From Nitrosomonas sp. Nm132 (GTDB lineage: Bacteria; Pseudomonadota; Gammaproteobacteria; Burkholderiales; Nitrosomonadaceae), in assembly GCF_900100485.1 (NCBI RefSeq), contig NZ_FNDH01000018.1:1-57394 (forward strand): a stretch of DNA of 57,394 nt. Reading direction: 5' to 3'. Numbering within the stretch: the stretch's first letter is position 1; each line of letters opens with the position of its first letter. The translations under genes and the position numbers were made by a program. This document shows, piece by piece, positions 37,793 to 48,588 of this stretch. Below the pieces are notes generated by a model. It saw only the letters and a list, made by a program, of their open reading frames with translations. It did not search any database and was not told the DNA's origin.

Positions 37793-39250
37793 ATGCGTGA
37801 CAAAAAGAAATTGACTACCAGTGCAGGTTGCCCGGTTGTCGACAACCAGAATGTAATGACAGCAGGGCCACGAGGCCCGATGCTGCTCCAGAATGTCTGG
37901 TTTCTGGAGAAACTCGCTCACTTTGATCGCGAAGTCATTCCTGAGCGACGCATGCATGCTAAAGGTTCGGGAGCCTACGGCACCTTCACTGTCATGCACG
38001 ATATTACCCCATACACACGTGCCAACATTTTCTCCCAGGTAGGTAAAAAAACCGATGTGTTCGTTCGTTTTTCTACGGTAGCGGGTGAACGGGGCGCAGC
38101 GGATGCGGAGCGCGATATTCGTGGCTTTGCCGTTAAGTTCTATACCGAAGAAGGCAACTGGGATCTGGTCGGCAATAACACACCCGTATTTTTTCTACGT
38201 GATCCGCTAAAATTCCCCGATTTGAATCATGCCGTGAAGCGCGACCCTTGCACCCATCTCCGCAGCGCAAAAAATAATTGGGATTTCTGGACACTGCTGC
38301 CAGAAGCACTGCATCAGATTACCATCGTCATGAGTGATCGTGGCATTCCAGCAACCTACCGGAACATGCACGGTTTCGGCAGTCATACTTTCAGTCTTAT
38401 CAACGCTGATAACGAGCGTTACTGGGTCAAGTTCCATATGAAATGCATGCAGGGCATCAAAAATCTGACTGATGCCGAAGCAGAAACGCTTATCGGCAAA
38501 GATCGCGAAAGCCATCAACGCGATCTCTACGCAGCCATCGAACGCGGTGATTTCCCGAAATGGAAATTTTGTATCCAAATTATGCCTGAGATGGATGCGA
38601 CCAAAGTACCGCACAACCCTTTTGACCTCACGAAAGTATGGCCCCACAGCAATTATCCACTTATCGAAGTCGGTATGCTGGAACTGAATCGCAATCCAGC
38701 AAACTATTTCGCCGAGGTCGAGCAGGCTGCCTTCAATCCCGCCAATATCGTACCAGGCATTGGCTTCTCGCCAGACAAAATGCTGCAGGGCCGTCTATTC
38801 TCTTACGGTGATGCCCAACGCTACCGGTTAGGTGTCAACCATAATCAAATTCCGGTCAACCAGCCACGTTGCCCAATACACAGCTATCACCGTGATGGCG
38901 CCATGCGAGTAGATGGTAACTTTGGTGGCACCCAGGGCTATGAACCTAATAGTTTGGGTGAATGGCCAGAACAACCTGGCTTTGCAGAACCCCCACTCAA
39001 TCTGGAAGGTGCAGCCGATCACTGGGACCACCGCGAAGATACGGACTATTATTCTCAGCCAGGCGCCCTGTTCCGCTTGATGACTCCAACGCAACAACGG
39101 ATCTTGTTCGAGAACACTGCACGTTCCATAGGAGGTATTCCGCGCGAGATCCAAATTCGTCATATCACGAATTGCCTCAAGGCCGATCCAGCCTATGGCA
39201 AAGGCATGGCTGATGCCTTGGGTATTGCATTGAACGATTTCCCGAAATAG
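37793..39250 (+). CDS. katA: Monofunctional haem catalase (small subunit, KatA type)
   Basis: 485 residues, cytosolic, dismutating hydrogen peroxide. The active-site His55 is in [14 protein letters not shown], Asn128 in [14 protein letters not shown], and the proximal haem-ligand Tyr in [15 protein letters not shown] (about residue 338). [20 protein letters not shown] is the family motif around residues 93-112. Length is typical of small-subunit catalases. AGAAGGAG precedes the start. Its neighbourhood (hemerythrin upstream, peroxiredoxin elsewhere in the window) fits peroxide defence. Confidence 0.97.
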   Translation: MRDKKKLTTSAGCPVVDNQNVMTAGPRGPMLLQNVWFLEKLAHFDREVIPERRMHAKGSGAYGTFTVMHDITPYTRANIFSQVGKKTDVFVRFSTVAGERGAADAERDIRGFAVKFYTEEGNWDLVGNNTPVFFLRDPLKFPDLNHAVKRDPCTHLRSAKNNWDFWTLLPEALHQITIVMSDRGIPATYRNMHGFGSHTFSLINADNERYWVKFHMKCMQGIKNLTDAEAETLIGKDRESHQRDLYAAIERGDFPKWKFCIQIMPEMDATKVPHNPFDLTKVWPHSNYPLIEVGMLELNRNPANYFAEVEQAAFNPANIVPGIGFSPDKMLQGRLFSYGDAQRYRLGVNHNQIPVNQPRCPIHSYHRDGAMRVDGNFGGTQGYEPNSLGEWPEQPGFAEPPLNLEGAADHWDHREDTDYYSQPGALFRLMTPTQQRILFENTARSIGGIPREIQIRHITNCLKADPAYGKGMADALGIALNDFPK

Positions 39251-39330
39251 ATCTTTGCTAATTCGGAAAGACATCATTTGCTTCATCCCTGAATGCCTTC
39301 GAGAGTTGTAAAAATTTTGTAAACTGATGC

Positions 39331-39360
39331 TTGAGCAATTAAGTATTTTCGTTATATACT
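39331..39360 (+). promoter_or_regulatory. Probable sigma-70 promoter for the small lipoprotein
   Basis: TTGAGC (39331-39336), 18-bp spacer, TATACT (39355-39360), about 50 bp before the start at 39413. Confidence 0.5.
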
Positions 39361-39412
39361 GAATCTGTCACAAGTTGTTTTTAGTTACAAATTTTAATAA
39401 GGAATCAATATA

Positions 39413-39616
39413 ATGAGATTTTTTCTGATCGCCGCCGTTTTAGCAGCCCTAGCATTGACAGGATGTGGCAGACCAAGCCAAGCATTACCTGAACAAGAAA
39501 AAGCAAACTACGAGAAAATCATGCGCGGTGAAAAGTTAGATTGTCCTCATGGATTAGATGCTAACGGAAATTGCCTGAAAGAAGGAGATGATGGACGTCC
39601 AATTGGCGGTCATTAA
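39413..39616 (+). CDS. Small lipoprotein
   Basis: 67 residues. Lipoprotein signal [19 protein letters not shown] with lipobox LTGC (Cys18). The short mature part is charged, with a Cys pair ([13 protein letters not shown]) that could form a disulphide or bind metal. Independent unit with its own promoter-like sequence and a strong terminator. Family not recognised. Confidence 0.75.
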   Translation: MRFFLIAAVLAALALTGCGRPSQALPEQEKANYEKIMRGEKLDCPHGLDANGNCLKEGDDGRPIGGH

Positions 39617-39643
39617 TAATCCAAATTATAGTCGTAAAGCTAT

Positions 39644-39672
39644 AAAAAACCGCCTAGCCAGGCGGTTTTTTT
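39644..39672. terminator. Bidirectional rho-independent terminator
   Basis: AAAAAACCGCC-TAGCCA-GGCGGTTTTTTT: a GC stem flanked by A and T runs, between the small lipoprotein (+) and bamC (-), able to terminate both. Confidence 0.9.
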
Positions 39673-39735
39673 ATTTCCGGCGCTCCTCGCATCAGCCAAC
39701 TCTGCTTACTTCATTCACACTATCTCGGCTATAGG

Positions 39736-40884
39736 CTACTTAAGCTGCTCATACAATAAACCAAGAATTCGATTAGTTGCCCCCGATTCTTGAGATATAC
39801 CATCCTGATTAAGCACTTTAACCTCGCTGTTGGCACCGACTTCACTTACCTGAATACGATATCGTTCCGCTTTTGAGTTAGTATCACTTCGCCAGAAAGC
39901 GAGTTTCGAAAGTATCCCTTCGCCTTCACCAGCCTTTCGGCTTTCGAAATCAGGATCAGCATAACGAACAAAATAAACCCCACTTGATCTATCTCGATCT
40001 TCAACAGTAAAACCCACACGATCAAGCGCCAATCCTACTCGACGCCATGCCCGATCAAATGTTTCACTAATGATTAGCACTCCCCCTCTTGCTTTATCCA
40101 TATAAGCCTGCTCTTTAACGACAGCGACGCCATTGGTTGCAGCAGCCACTTCTTGTCTGGCAAGTCCTTCTTCCGCACCAAAGCGCATCATCAACCGCGC
40201 AAGCATTTCAGCCTCCAAATCAGGATCAGCAGGACGTGGTTGCCAAATAGTACGTTGTGTACTTCTGTCCGCAAGCACTTCATCCATACCCCGATGACTG
40301 ATATAAATTTCGGTTGCGCCTGACTCGCTTCGTTCTAGTCGCGTACGAAATTTGTCACGCTCCGAAGTTGAGTACAAGCTATCGAGAAAAGTCGAAAGAA
40401 CGCTACGAATGATATCCTGTGGAATTTTTGCACGATTCTCAGCCCAGTCCGTCTCCATAATTCCCACATCAGGCGCTTCAACCTTGATTAAGAATCCTAA
40501 ATCCTGCCAGAACTCTTTGACTATTGGCCAAACATCTTCGGGAGCTTGATGAATCACTAGCCACCGTTGGGTACCCGATCTAGCAATATAAGCGGCATCT
40601 TTTGCTACCGGCAATATAGCGTTACCGTAGGTTCGCGGTTGCTCCTCACGTTCTTTGTTATAGGTAGAAAATGTTGCGCTTCCTGAAGAAGGCATATCAG
40701 GTACAGCATAACGATTATCTGTTGATGGTGCCGTCAGATCAGGCGGTATTTCCAATGGGGGTATTTTACCCGCCGATTTATAATCTATTTTTTTACTCTC
40801 AGGCAATAAATTACAACCAGAAACCATCAACACCCATACTATACTTAATATGATTGTTCTTTGGTGTTTTGTTCTCGACATCAC
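39736..40884 (-). CDS. bamC: Outer-membrane assembly lipoprotein BamC (NlpB/DapX)
   Basis: 382 residues. Lipobox LMVSGCN (Cys24) and signal peptide. The mature N-terminus has the KIDYKSAGKIPPLEIPPDLT lead-in seen in BamC, followed by two helix-grip domains (WLVIHQAPEDVWPIVKEFWQ near residue 108; LIISETFDRAWRRVGLALDR near 272). Lipoprotein subunit of the BAM beta-barrel assembly machine. Starts 6 bp after dapA stops, the conserved dapA-bamC arrangement. Confidence 0.92.
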   Translation of the reverse strand: MMSRTKHQRTIILSIVWVLMVSGCNLLPESKKIDYKSAGKIPPLEIPPDLTAPSTDNRYAVPDMPSSGSATFSTYNKEREEQPRTYGNAILPVAKDAAYIARSGTQRWLVIHQAPEDVWPIVKEFWQDLGFLIKVEAPDVGIMETDWAENRAKIPQDIIRSVLSTFLDSLYSTSERDKFRTRLERSESGATEIYISHRGMDEVLADRSTQRTIWQPRPADPDLEAEMLARLMMRFGAEEGLARQEVAAATNGVAVVKEQAYMDKARGGVLIISETFDRAWRRVGLALDRVGFTVEDRDRSSGVYFVRYADPDFESRKAGEGEGILSKLAFWRSDTNSKAERYRIQVSEVGANSEVKVLNQDGISQESGATNRILGLLYEQLK

Positions 40885-40890
40885 AAACCT

Positions 40891-41769
40891 TTAAATCAGA
40901 ACCTCAGCTTGTTTCATGGCATCTCTGATCAATTGATGGAATTGATTTGAGAGCGGTGTTAGAGGTAAGCGAATGCCCGACCCTATCAAACCCATTTGGG
41001 TAACAGCCCACTTTACTGGGATTGGGTTCGCTTCGATGAATAAATCCATATGCAGCTTGAGCAGTTTATTGTTAATGGTACGAGCAGTAATCAATTCTCC
41101 TGCAAATGCTGCGGTACACATTTCGTGCATTAATTTCGGCGCAACATTTGCAGTCACTGAAATGACGCCATGACCTCCTAACAGCAGCAGCGCAAGCGCA
41201 CTTGCGTCATCCCCGCTATATACGCAAAAATCCAGGGGTACACGATGTAATAAATCACAACCACGCGCAATGTTACCTGTCGCATCTTTTATTCCAATGA
41301 TATTAGGAATTTGTGCGAGTCGAAGAACGGTATCGTTGGAAATATCAGCAACCGTTCTACCGGGCACGTTATACAAAATCGTCGGAATATCAACTGCTTC
41401 TGCCACCGCCTTGAAATGCTGATAAAGTCCTTCTTGAGTGGGCTTGTTATAGTAGGGAACCACAGACAAACAAGCATCTGCACCCGCATCTTTGGCATAA
41501 ATGGTCAGATCTATGGCTTCTCTGGTGGAATTTGCACCCGTACCAGCGATGATCGGTATCCGGCCGGCAGCATGTGATACCGCAGTTCGTATCAGCAAAT
41601 TGTGCTCATCAAAATCCACTGTAGGAGATTCACCCGTCGTGCCGACGATCACGATACCATCTGTTTTTTGCGCAATATGAAAATCGATCAGCGCACAAAA
41701 TCTTGCCAGATCCAGAGCGCCATCCTCAAACATGGGTGTAACAATCGCGACCAGACTACCTTTCAACAT
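40891..41769 (-). CDS. dapA: 4-hydroxy-tetrahydrodipicolinate synthase
   Basis: 292 residues. First committed enzyme of lysine and diaminopimelate synthesis, condensing pyruvate with aspartate semialdehyde. The Schiff-base Lys161 lies in IGIKDATGN, Tyr133 in TILYNVPGR, and Thr44-Thr45 in VGTTGESPT. Length and the YNVPGRT motif are typical. Upstream of bamC with a 6-bp gap. Confidence 0.97.
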   Translation of the reverse strand: MLKGSLVAIVTPMFEDGALDLARFCALIDFHIAQKTDGIVIVGTTGESPTVDFDEHNLLIRTAVSHAAGRIPIIAGTGANSTREAIDLTIYAKDAGADACLSVVPYYNKPTQEGLYQHFKAVAEAVDIPTILYNVPGRTVADISNDTVLRLAQIPNIIGIKDATGNIARGCDLLHRVPLDFCVYSGDDASALALLLLGGHGVISVTANVAPKLMHEMCTAAFAGELITARTINNKLLKLHMDLFIEANPIPVKWAVTQMGLIGSGIRLPLTPLSNQFHQLIRDAMKQAEVLI

Positions 41770-41851
41770 AGTAGGATCTACTTATAAAAAAACAATATTC
41801 TACCTGAAACTATCTATCACATGAATTACCGCTTAGCTTTCTTTTATAAAC

Positions 41852-44452
41852 TCATGCAGACTTGGAAAATGTCAGAACGCTATTTACACAATCCACCCTG
41901 ATCGTATCTTTAGCGGAAAAATGGCCTTGCAACAGCTCTTTCGCGAGCGGATTCTCGATTTGTGATTGGATAGCGCGTTTCAATGGGCGCGCACCGAACA
42001 CAGGATCAAAGCCAGCCTGCGCAAGCTCCGCTAAGGCAGCATCAGAGACTTCGAGCTTGATTTCCATTTTCGCCAATCGCGCTTCCAGGTTCCGTAATTG
42101 AATCTGGGCAATCGATTTAATATGCCTTTCATCCAACGCGTGAAATACAACCACTTCATCAATCCGGTTAATAAATTCAGGGCGAAAATACGCCTTGACT
42201 TCTCCCATCACTGCAAGCTTGATGACTTGGTAATCATCTCCGCTCATTTGCTGAATCATTTGCGAACCCAGATTGGAAGTCATGACAATCACCGTGTTTT
42301 TAAAATCCACCGTACGCCCCTGCCCGTCTGTCATGCGGCCATCATCAAGCACCTGCAGTAAAACATTAAATACATCTGGATGGGCTTTTTCCACCTCATC
42401 GAGCAGAATCACCGAGTAAGGTTTTCTTCGCACCATTTCAGTAAGATAGCCGCCCTCCTCATAACCGACATAACCCGGAGGAGCACCTATCAAACGTGCC
42501 ACCGAATGCTTTTCCATGAACTCCGACATATCGACACGAATCAAGTGCTCTTCGGAATCAAACAAGAATGCAGCCAATGCCTTGCATAATTCTGTTTTAC
42601 CAACACCAGTGGGTCCCAGAAACAAAAAAGAACCATAGGGTCGATTGGGATCAGACAATCCTGAACGTGACCGACGGATGGCATCCGATACCAAGCGTGC
42701 CGCCTCATCTTGCCCCACCACCCGTTCGTGCAATTTTTGCTCCATTAACAACAGCTTCTCGCGTTCACCTTGCATCATCTTGGCCACGGGTATGCCTGTT
42801 GCACGGGAAACCACCTCGGCAATTTCCTCAGCACCTACCTGAGTACGGAACAATTTCGGTTTATTTGCATCTTTAACTTGAACTGTAGCCTCGGCCTGCT
42901 GGATTTGCTCAGCAAGCTGCGCTTCCAGCTGAGGAATACGGCCGTATTGCAATTCAGAGACCTTTTGCCAGTCTCCTTTGCGCGTCGCGGCTTCCACTTC
43001 TTTTCTGAGCTTTTCCAATTCTTCCTTGATCTGTTGCGAGCCTTGCGCACGTGATTTTTCTGCCTTGAGAATTTCTTCAAGATCGGCGTACTCCCGCTCA
43101 AGTTTCTTAATCTCTTCTTCCAGCAGCGCAAGGCGTCTATGCGAGGCTTCATCTTTCTCTTTTTTCATCGCCTCACGTTCGATCTTGAGCTGAATCAGCC
43201 GACGATCAAGCTTATCCATTACTTCAGGTTTGGAATCCCGCTCCATGCGAATGCGTGCAGCCGCCTCATCAATCAAATCGATGGCTTTATCTGGCAGAAA
43301 ACGATCGGTAATGTACCGATGAGACAACTCTGCAGCTGCCACAATAGCAGGATCGGTAATGTCCACGCCATGATGGAGCTCGTACCGCTCTTGCAAGCCG
43401 CGCAAGATGGCAATGGTCGCCTCAACCGATGGCTCATCAACCAGCACTTTCTGGAAACGGCGCTCTAATGCCGCATCCTTTTCGACATACTTGCGATATT
43501 CATCCAAGGTGGTCGCCCCGACACAGTGCAGTTCTCCTCTGGCCAGCGCCGGTTTGAGCATATTGCCCGCATCCATAGCACCTTCGGCCTTTCCCGCGCC
43601 TACCATGGTATGCAGCTCATCAATGAATACGATGGTACGGCCCTCATCTTGGGCCAGTTCCTTGAGGACTGCTTTCAGCCGCTCTTCAAATTCACCCCGA
43701 TATTTCGCACCCGCCAGCAATGCCGCCATATCGAGTGACAATACGCGCTTATTTTTCAACGTATCAGGTACTTCCCCGTTAACGATGCGCTGAGCCAATC
43801 CTTCTACGATAGCGGTTTTGCCTACTCCCGGTTCACCAATCAGCACCGGATTATTCTTGGTACGCCGCTGCAATACCTGAATGGTTCGCCGAATTTCATC
43901 ATCCCGTCCGATCACGGGATCCAGCTTGCCCATGCGTGCGCGTTCGGTTAGATCAAGGGTATATTTTTTCAGTGCTTCACGGCTGCCTTCCGCTTCTGCA
44001 CTAGACACATTCTCGCCACCCCGCACTGATTTGATCGCCTGTTCCAAAGCATTACGGTCAGCACCATGTTGCTTCAGTAGTTGTCCGGTCTCGCCCTTAT
44101 CCCCGAGCGCCGCAAGCAGGAACATTTCCGAGGCAATAAACTGATCGCCACGTTTTTGTGCTTCCTTATCGGTTAAATTGAGCAGATTATTAAGGTCACG
44201 CGAGATATTGATTTCTCCGCCCGCTCCTTCAACTTTGGGCATACGTTCAATACTTTTCGTCAGCGCCTCGCGCAGCGGACCAACGTTAACACCTGAGCGT
44301 TGCAGCAACGAAGAGGTTCCGCCATCATCTTGTTGCAGTAGCGCAAGCAACAAATGCTGGGGTTCAATGTACGGATGATCCTTGCCCAGCGCCATGCTTT
44401 GCGCTTCGCCCAATGCCTGCTGGAATTTTGTAGTAAGTTTATCGAGACGCAT
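41852..44452 (-). CDS. clpB: ATP-dependent disaggregase ClpB
   Basis: 866 residues, full length. N-terminal substrate domain (residues 1-145), first AAA+ with Walker [10 protein letters not shown] (about 206-214), the coiled-coil M-domain (about 405-530, rich in EK/RE heptads), second AAA+ with GPTGVGKTE (about 606-614) and [12 protein letters not shown], and the C-terminal domain with [12 protein letters not shown]. It rescues aggregated proteins with DnaK. No CIRCE or obvious sigma-32 promoter was identified by eye. Confidence 0.98.
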   Translation of the reverse strand: MRLDKLTTKFQQALGEAQSMALGKDHPYIEPQHLLLALLQQDDGGTSSLLQRSGVNVGPLREALTKSIERMPKVEGAGGEINISRDLNNLLNLTDKEAQKRGDQFIASEMFLLAALGDKGETGQLLKQHGADRNALEQAIKSVRGGENVSSAEAEGSREALKKYTLDLTERARMGKLDPVIGRDDEIRRTIQVLQRRTKNNPVLIGEPGVGKTAIVEGLAQRIVNGEVPDTLKNKRVLSLDMAALLAGAKYRGEFEERLKAVLKELAQDEGRTIVFIDELHTMVGAGKAEGAMDAGNMLKPALARGELHCVGATTLDEYRKYVEKDAALERRFQKVLVDEPSVEATIAILRGLQERYELHHGVDITDPAIVAAAELSHRYITDRFLPDKAIDLIDEAAARIRMERDSKPEVMDKLDRRLIQLKIEREAMKKEKDEASHRRLALLEEEIKKLEREYADLEEILKAEKSRAQGSQQIKEELEKLRKEVEAATRKGDWQKVSELQYGRIPQLEAQLAEQIQQAEATVQVKDANKPKLFRTQVGAEEIAEVVSRATGIPVAKMMQGEREKLLLMEQKLHERVVGQDEAARLVSDAIRRSRSGLSDPNRPYGSFLFLGPTGVGKTELCKALAAFLFDSEEHLIRVDMSEFMEKHSVARLIGAPPGYVGYEEGGYLTEMVRRKPYSVILLDEVEKAHPDVFNVLLQVLDDGRMTDGQGRTVDFKNTVIVMTSNLGSQMIQQMSGDDYQVIKLAVMGEVKAYFRPEFINRIDEVVVFHALDERHIKSIAQIQLRNLEARLAKMEIKLEVSDAALAELAQAGFDPVFGARPLKRAIQSQIENPLAKELLQGHFSAKDTIRVDCVNSVLTFSKSA

Positions 44453-44515
44453 AAAAGCTCCTGATGAGAATGTGGATTGACCTTACTATATGGGAACAGG
44501 CCGAAATTTCAACCC

Positions 44516-46021
44516 TTAACCCTTGAGAACTTCTTTATTAAACTCCCTACGCACTTCAGGATAAGGATACAGCATATTCAATGCGATGCTCTTTCCTGCG
44601 GTTTCTACGATTCGCACATGTTCACGCCGGAACTCACGCGCATGCCTGAGTCCGCAGGAATGCGCGATCATGCCAATTTCCTTATTAACATTCATCGCAT
44701 AATTGGCAACACGCAGGTATTTTTCCCCAACGACCAGGCCATGTTGCAACCGTGGATTATGCGTGGTGACGCCTGTTGGACAAGTATTCAAGTGGCAGCG
44801 CATCGCCTGAATGCAGCCCAACGAAAACATAAAACCGCGTGCCGAGTTGACAAAATCCGCACCGACGCATAATGCCCACGCACCATGCGCCGAGGTGACC
44901 AGTTTACCTGCCGCAATGACACGTATCCGTTTCTTCAAATCGGATTCAATGAGTGCATCCACCACGCGCGGCAACGCCTCTGCAATCGGCAGAGCCGCAT
45001 GATCGACGAGGGTTTGGGGCGCGGCGCCGCTGCCACCTTCTCCACCATCGATGGTCAGAAAATCAGGCGCGTACTCCAACCCGCGCCGATGAATGGTATC
45101 GCAAAGCTCATTGATAAAACGCCAGCCGCCAATAGCTACCTTGACACCTACCGGACGACCAGTTAAATCGCGGATATAGGCAATTTTATCGAGCAGCTCA
45201 TCAATGTTGCCAATATCACGATGACGATTAGGGCTGATAGAATCCTGAAAAGCGGGAATACCGCGAATAGCCGCAATCTCAGGGTGTACCTTGAGGCCAA
45301 GTAGCACCCCTCCCTTGCCAGGTTTGGCGCCCTGGGAAAGCTTGATTTCAAAAGCCTTGACGAGTGGCGCAATTTCTTTGGCACGCGCAGGGGAAAAATT
45401 ACCGTGTTCATCCCGAATGCCATATTTGGCGGTACCGATTTGCATGATCACATCGCACCCGCCTTCCTGATGATAGGGTGAAAGCCCACCCTCTCCGGTA
45501 TTGAACCAGCACCCGGCCTTGGCCGCACCCAGTGACAAGGCACGCACCGCCGGTGCGGAAATGGCGCCATAGCTCATGCCACTGATATTAATGATCGATT
45601 TGGCTTCAAAAGGGTGCTGGCAATAACCTTCACCGATCAACAGTGAGGGCGTTGGTAACTGATCTTCTTCCAGAATAGGAAAAGCCGCATTGACGAAAAT
45701 GATCGCCCCGGGTTCCCGCAAATCATAAGTCGACCCAAAGCCAACGATATTCCCCTCATTCTTGGCATTTTTATACACCCAAGACCGGGTAGCACGATTG
45801 AAAGGCATTTCAGCTCGATCACCGGAAAAGAAATATTGCCGAAAATACTTTCCCTGGGTCTCGAAAAAATAGCGCAATCGACCAATGATAGGATAATTGC
45901 GCAATATCGCGTGCTGTTTCTGAGTGATGTCGCGAATAAATAGCGTGACCACAGCGCCTACGATGATTAATCCCAGGATAGTGCCAATACTATAAGTGAT
46001 CAGATCCGTAACGTTGGACAT
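44516..46021 (-). CDS. FMN-binding glutamate synthase-related protein, membrane-anchored
   Basis: About 501 residues. An N-terminal transmembrane helix (LITYSIGTILGLIIVGAVVT) is followed by a GltB2-type TIM-barrel domain: NISGMSYGAISAPAVRALSL, NTGEGGLSPYHQEGGCDVIM, FLTIDGGEGGSGAAPQTL, and a Cys cluster CIQAMRCHLNTCPTGV for an iron-sulphur centre. It lacks the glutaminase and GltB C-terminal domains, so it is a stand-alone family member of uncertain substrate. The start at 46021 is preferred because GGAAGGAGAT precedes it; a longer frame to 46063 lacks such a site. Confidence 0.88.
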   Translation of the reverse strand: MSNVTDLITYSIGTILGLIIVGAVVTLFIRDITQKQHAILRNYPIIGRLRYFFETQGKYFRQYFFSGDRAEMPFNRATRSWVYKNAKNEGNIVGFGSTYDLREPGAIIFVNAAFPILEEDQLPTPSLLIGEGYCQHPFEAKSIINISGMSYGAISAPAVRALSLGAAKAGCWFNTGEGGLSPYHQEGGCDVIMQIGTAKYGIRDEHGNFSPARAKEIAPLVKAFEIKLSQGAKPGKGGVLLGLKVHPEIAAIRGIPAFQDSISPNRHRDIGNIDELLDKIAYIRDLTGRPVGVKVAIGGWRFINELCDTIHRRGLEYAPDFLTIDGGEGGSGAAPQTLVDHAALPIAEALPRVVDALIESDLKKRIRVIAAGKLVTSAHGAWALCVGADFVNSARGFMFSLGCIQAMRCHLNTCPTGVTTHNPRLQHGLVVGEKYLRVANYAMNVNKEIGMIAHSCGLRHAREFRREHVRIVETAGKSIALNMLYPYPEVRREFNKEVLKG

Positions 46022-46572
46022 GTTGAATTCAATCTCCTTCCTAAAATAATCGGTTACACCCACATAGTAAGCGTATTTACTGAGAACATCATGAGTTCAT
46101 ACAATTTGGATCATGAACTGAAGAATTCTATCCAGTTAACTGGATAGATAGCTTATCGAAAATTGAGTATCCCATGGTATGGGATCAAGCAATCAAGAAG
46201 AATATCGGTTCTGGCATTGATAGAACTAACGCGAATTTATGAAATATTCGGGCTATGGGTAAAGACGATCCAAGAAAAATAGGATGACATGCGATCCCCC
46301 GCTTCTTGTTACCCGAAACCGATCACAGTCAATCTTCGTTATTCAATCAACTCTTGAATAACGACTTCGAAAACCTCTTAGTGTCTGTCGATGTCTTCAA
46401 CAATCGTGGTTGGACGCATCTGCGCCGTGTTGTGAAATGACGTTAAGGCATACTCCAGTTCGTCAAATAGAGGTGCAAGCAATTTCCCAGCTGGCCGTCT
46501 GCAGCGCGAGCAGCCTCGGCTGGATGATGATGCCAGTTTGATACGGCGGCTTACAACGGTTCAGGCGAAGCT
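46022..46572. other. Intergenic region with repeat fragment and possible gene remnant
   Basis: Contains the family-1 half copy at 46230-46255, a hairpin GTTATTCA...TGAATAAC (46339-46363), and on the minus strand 46378-46560 a 60-codon open stretch reading LLAPLFDELEYALTSFHNTA near its centre and ending at a TAA. It has no start or ribosome site and no family I know, so it is probably a gene fragment. Confidence 0.35.
46230..46255. repeat. Palindromic element, family 1, half copy H
   Basis: CGCGAATTTATGAAATATTC followed by GGGCTA equals the right terminus of the 170-bp form (compare 23451-23476). The left half is missing, so this is a solo end. Confidence 0.8.
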
Positions 46573-47841
46573 TTACTCTCCAGTGGACAAGACAATTAAC
46601 ATGCGCAGAAACTCCATGATCTCGAAACGGAACACATCGTTATGATCCTTGATCAACTGTTTATCAACCTTCACATTAAGGTAAGGATTGCGGATAACGG
46701 TCCGGTCCAAACTCACCAGTTCAGTGCTACCAAACTGCATCGTGCCTCCTGGTTGCTGCTGCAACCAGATATTTTTGACCGTGTGGTAAGGCGCCTCCCT
46801 TTCGTTGCTGGCAGGAAGTAATTCATGGCTCTGCAACGGTTCAAAGTGACCAACCGTGTGGCGATCTGCTGCACCTTCGCTGTAGGTGAGCGGCCGCTCG
46901 CAGTCGTTGCGTTCGATTATGCCGTGGGTCTCGAAAAAGGTGGAGAAGACCCGGCCAATAGGAAAGAAATATTTGGTGGCATAGTCAGCCTCGGAAGTCA
47001 GTATCACCAGACGCGGAGGCTGATCTTCGAAATAGCTGCAACGGGCCTGGGCTAAATCATAGAGTGGCGCATACTTAAGCGCTTCGAAAGCAGGATTGAG
47101 CAGAACCACGAGATCCCCGAACCCCTTTGCGGTACCGACATAGTTTTTACCGGTGAGGCTGTCGACAAAACGGTTGGCAAGAATCTGGGCGGTAGCGCTA
47201 TAGACCGCTGCGCCGCCAAAACTATGACCCACCACTACCAGACGGCTCTTCACCGGCGGCTCCTGAGTGTTTTTGACGTTGCTGATCTCCTCCAGCCGTA
47301 ATAGCAGCTCGGTCATGCCAAGATACCCCACCTCATGCGCCGTATTCTTGCGCTCCCAGAAAGTGACGTTGTTCAGCAAGGGCACGCCAATCGATTCCCC
47401 GCGCCAGCCGACATAGACTCCCACCACCTTGCGGGGTGTTTTATGCAGGTGCAGGTTACTTTCAACCTGACTCAGCTCTGCCAGGCTGGCCTTGAAATTC
47501 TCCACATTAGCATCGCCCTGCTTGGCGTCGTGATGCCAGCCATGAACAAAAACATTGATCAGCAAACTCTGGCTGGCCGCCATGATGTAAAGCTCGTCAA
47601 GCAGTGCCTGCATCTGCGCCCGGTCACGGAGTTGCCCTTGATCATCCATCTCGACAAAACCGAGCAAATATTCCTGATCGGTAGCCCTGTTGTGATACTG
47701 AATGGCATGAGATTCACACGACTCCTGCGGTGTCACTACACAGCTACTGAATCTGCTGCGATAGATATCATTCGAGGTGCAGGCAGACAGCAACGTGGTC
47801 AACAACGCCAACAGTAGTATTTTTTGAGTTGCAGTATTCAT
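46573..47841 (-). CDS. Alpha/beta-hydrolase-fold lipoprotein
   Basis: 422 residues. Lipobox LLSACTS (Cys21) follows a hydrophobic leader. The hydrolase core contains NVFVHGWHHDA (oxyanion strand, about residues 96-106) and the nucleophile elbow VVVGHSFGGAAVYS (about 200-213), resembling the lipase_3/DUF900 class. A late His lies in SEGAADRHTVGHF. Probable periplasmic or outer-membrane esterase. Independent gene, with a GTGCAGG hairpin and the AAATACGTA motif in its upstream region. Confidence 0.8.
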   Translation of the reverse strand: MNTATQKILLLALLTTLLSACTSNDIYRSRFSSCVVTPQESCESHAIQYHNRATDQEYLLGFVEMDDQGQLRDRAQMQALLDELYIMAASQSLLINVFVHGWHHDAKQGDANVENFKASLAELSQVESNLHLHKTPRKVVGVYVGWRGESIGVPLLNNVTFWERKNTAHEVGYLGMTELLLRLEEISNVKNTQEPPVKSRLVVVGHSFGGAAVYSATAQILANRFVDSLTGKNYVGTAKGFGDLVVLLNPAFEALKYAPLYDLAQARCSYFEDQPPRLVILTSEADYATKYFFPIGRVFSTFFETHGIIERNDCERPLTYSEGAADRHTVGHFEPLQSHELLPASNEREAPYHTVKNIWLQQQPGGTMQFGSTELVSLDRTVIRNPYLNVKVDKQLIKDHNDVFRFEIMEFLRMLIVLSTGE

Positions 47842-48003
47842 CTGAAAACCCTCCTCTTTTTAATTTTGTCAACCAGTGATCTGACATCCTGCACGCTCAC
47901 CGGGTGCAGGAAGATGCCGAAAGAACGAAGGTAGAGGAAAAACAAACACTTTCTCTATTACGCTATGATGCTTTAATAGATTATCGAAATATGCTGGTTA
48001 AAA

Positions 48004-48023
48004 AAATACGTACAAACACGTAA
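48004..48023. promoter_or_regulatory. Motif AAATACGTACAAACACGTAA
   Basis: Differs at two positions from the palindromic 20-mer at 36881-36900. It lies about 165 bp upstream of the lipoprotein gene on the minus strand. Shared operator inferred. Confidence 0.35.
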
Positions 48024-48192
48024 GAGTAATCTTTATTGACAGGCGATCAGGCATGCCCCTAAACATGACTTTTCGTTTTAAGAATCCGCTTTATGCCCTG
48101 AATGTTTTATTCATTGATCTGTCACTCAGGCTTTTCCCTGGTCGCATTATGCATTGGGGAAAAGTACGATGAAGTTACCAGTTGGACTTAAT

Positions 48193-48223
48193 TTAACCCG
48201 AATATTTCATAAATTCGGGTTAA
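48193..48223. repeat. Palindromic element, family 1, minimal 31-bp copy G
   Basis: TTAACCCGAATATTTCATAA runs directly into ATTCGGGTTAA: one complete end plus a truncated complement, 31 bp in total. It is next to the IS4 remnant. Confidence 0.85.
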
Positions 48224-48286
48224 GAGGAAATCTTCCCGCGTTTGCGACGTAACGGAAAGCAGGAAGGTTGATAACGCGTGTGCTAA

Positions 48287-48517
48287 ACCGGCTTATCTTA
48301 CTCAAACCTCAAGATCAAACGGCTTCCAGGTATCAGCAAAGATGCCGTGATGACACAAATCTGGATGGCCATGTGCGCATCTTCTTTTGGCATTCATCAG
48401 ATTGAGTCATTCAGTGAAAGTGCACTTAACCTGTTTGCAAAACGCGGCCTGATTAGGTTAATCAAGACTGAATCACCACCCGATGATTATCAACTCATTC
48501 AGGAAACTCTATGGTAA
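48287..48517 (+). pseudogene. IS4-family transposase, C-terminal remnant
   Basis: A 76-codon frame reading NLKIKRLPGISKDAVMTQIW then MAMCASS..., matching the characteristic NLKIKTFLGTS-NAV-TQIW region of IS4-family DDE transposases. It ends at a TAA at 48515. A TAA at 48284 bounds the frame upstream. The catalytic part is absent. The rest of the 747-bp intergenic region (47842-48588) holds a GTGCAGG hairpin near 47888 and no gene. Confidence 0.75.
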
Positions 48518-48588
48518 TGCAGCATTGTGGGACAGACAGAGAATCTGCCCTTATTAACTTTTAAATCAAAAATCGAGCATCCAATTAA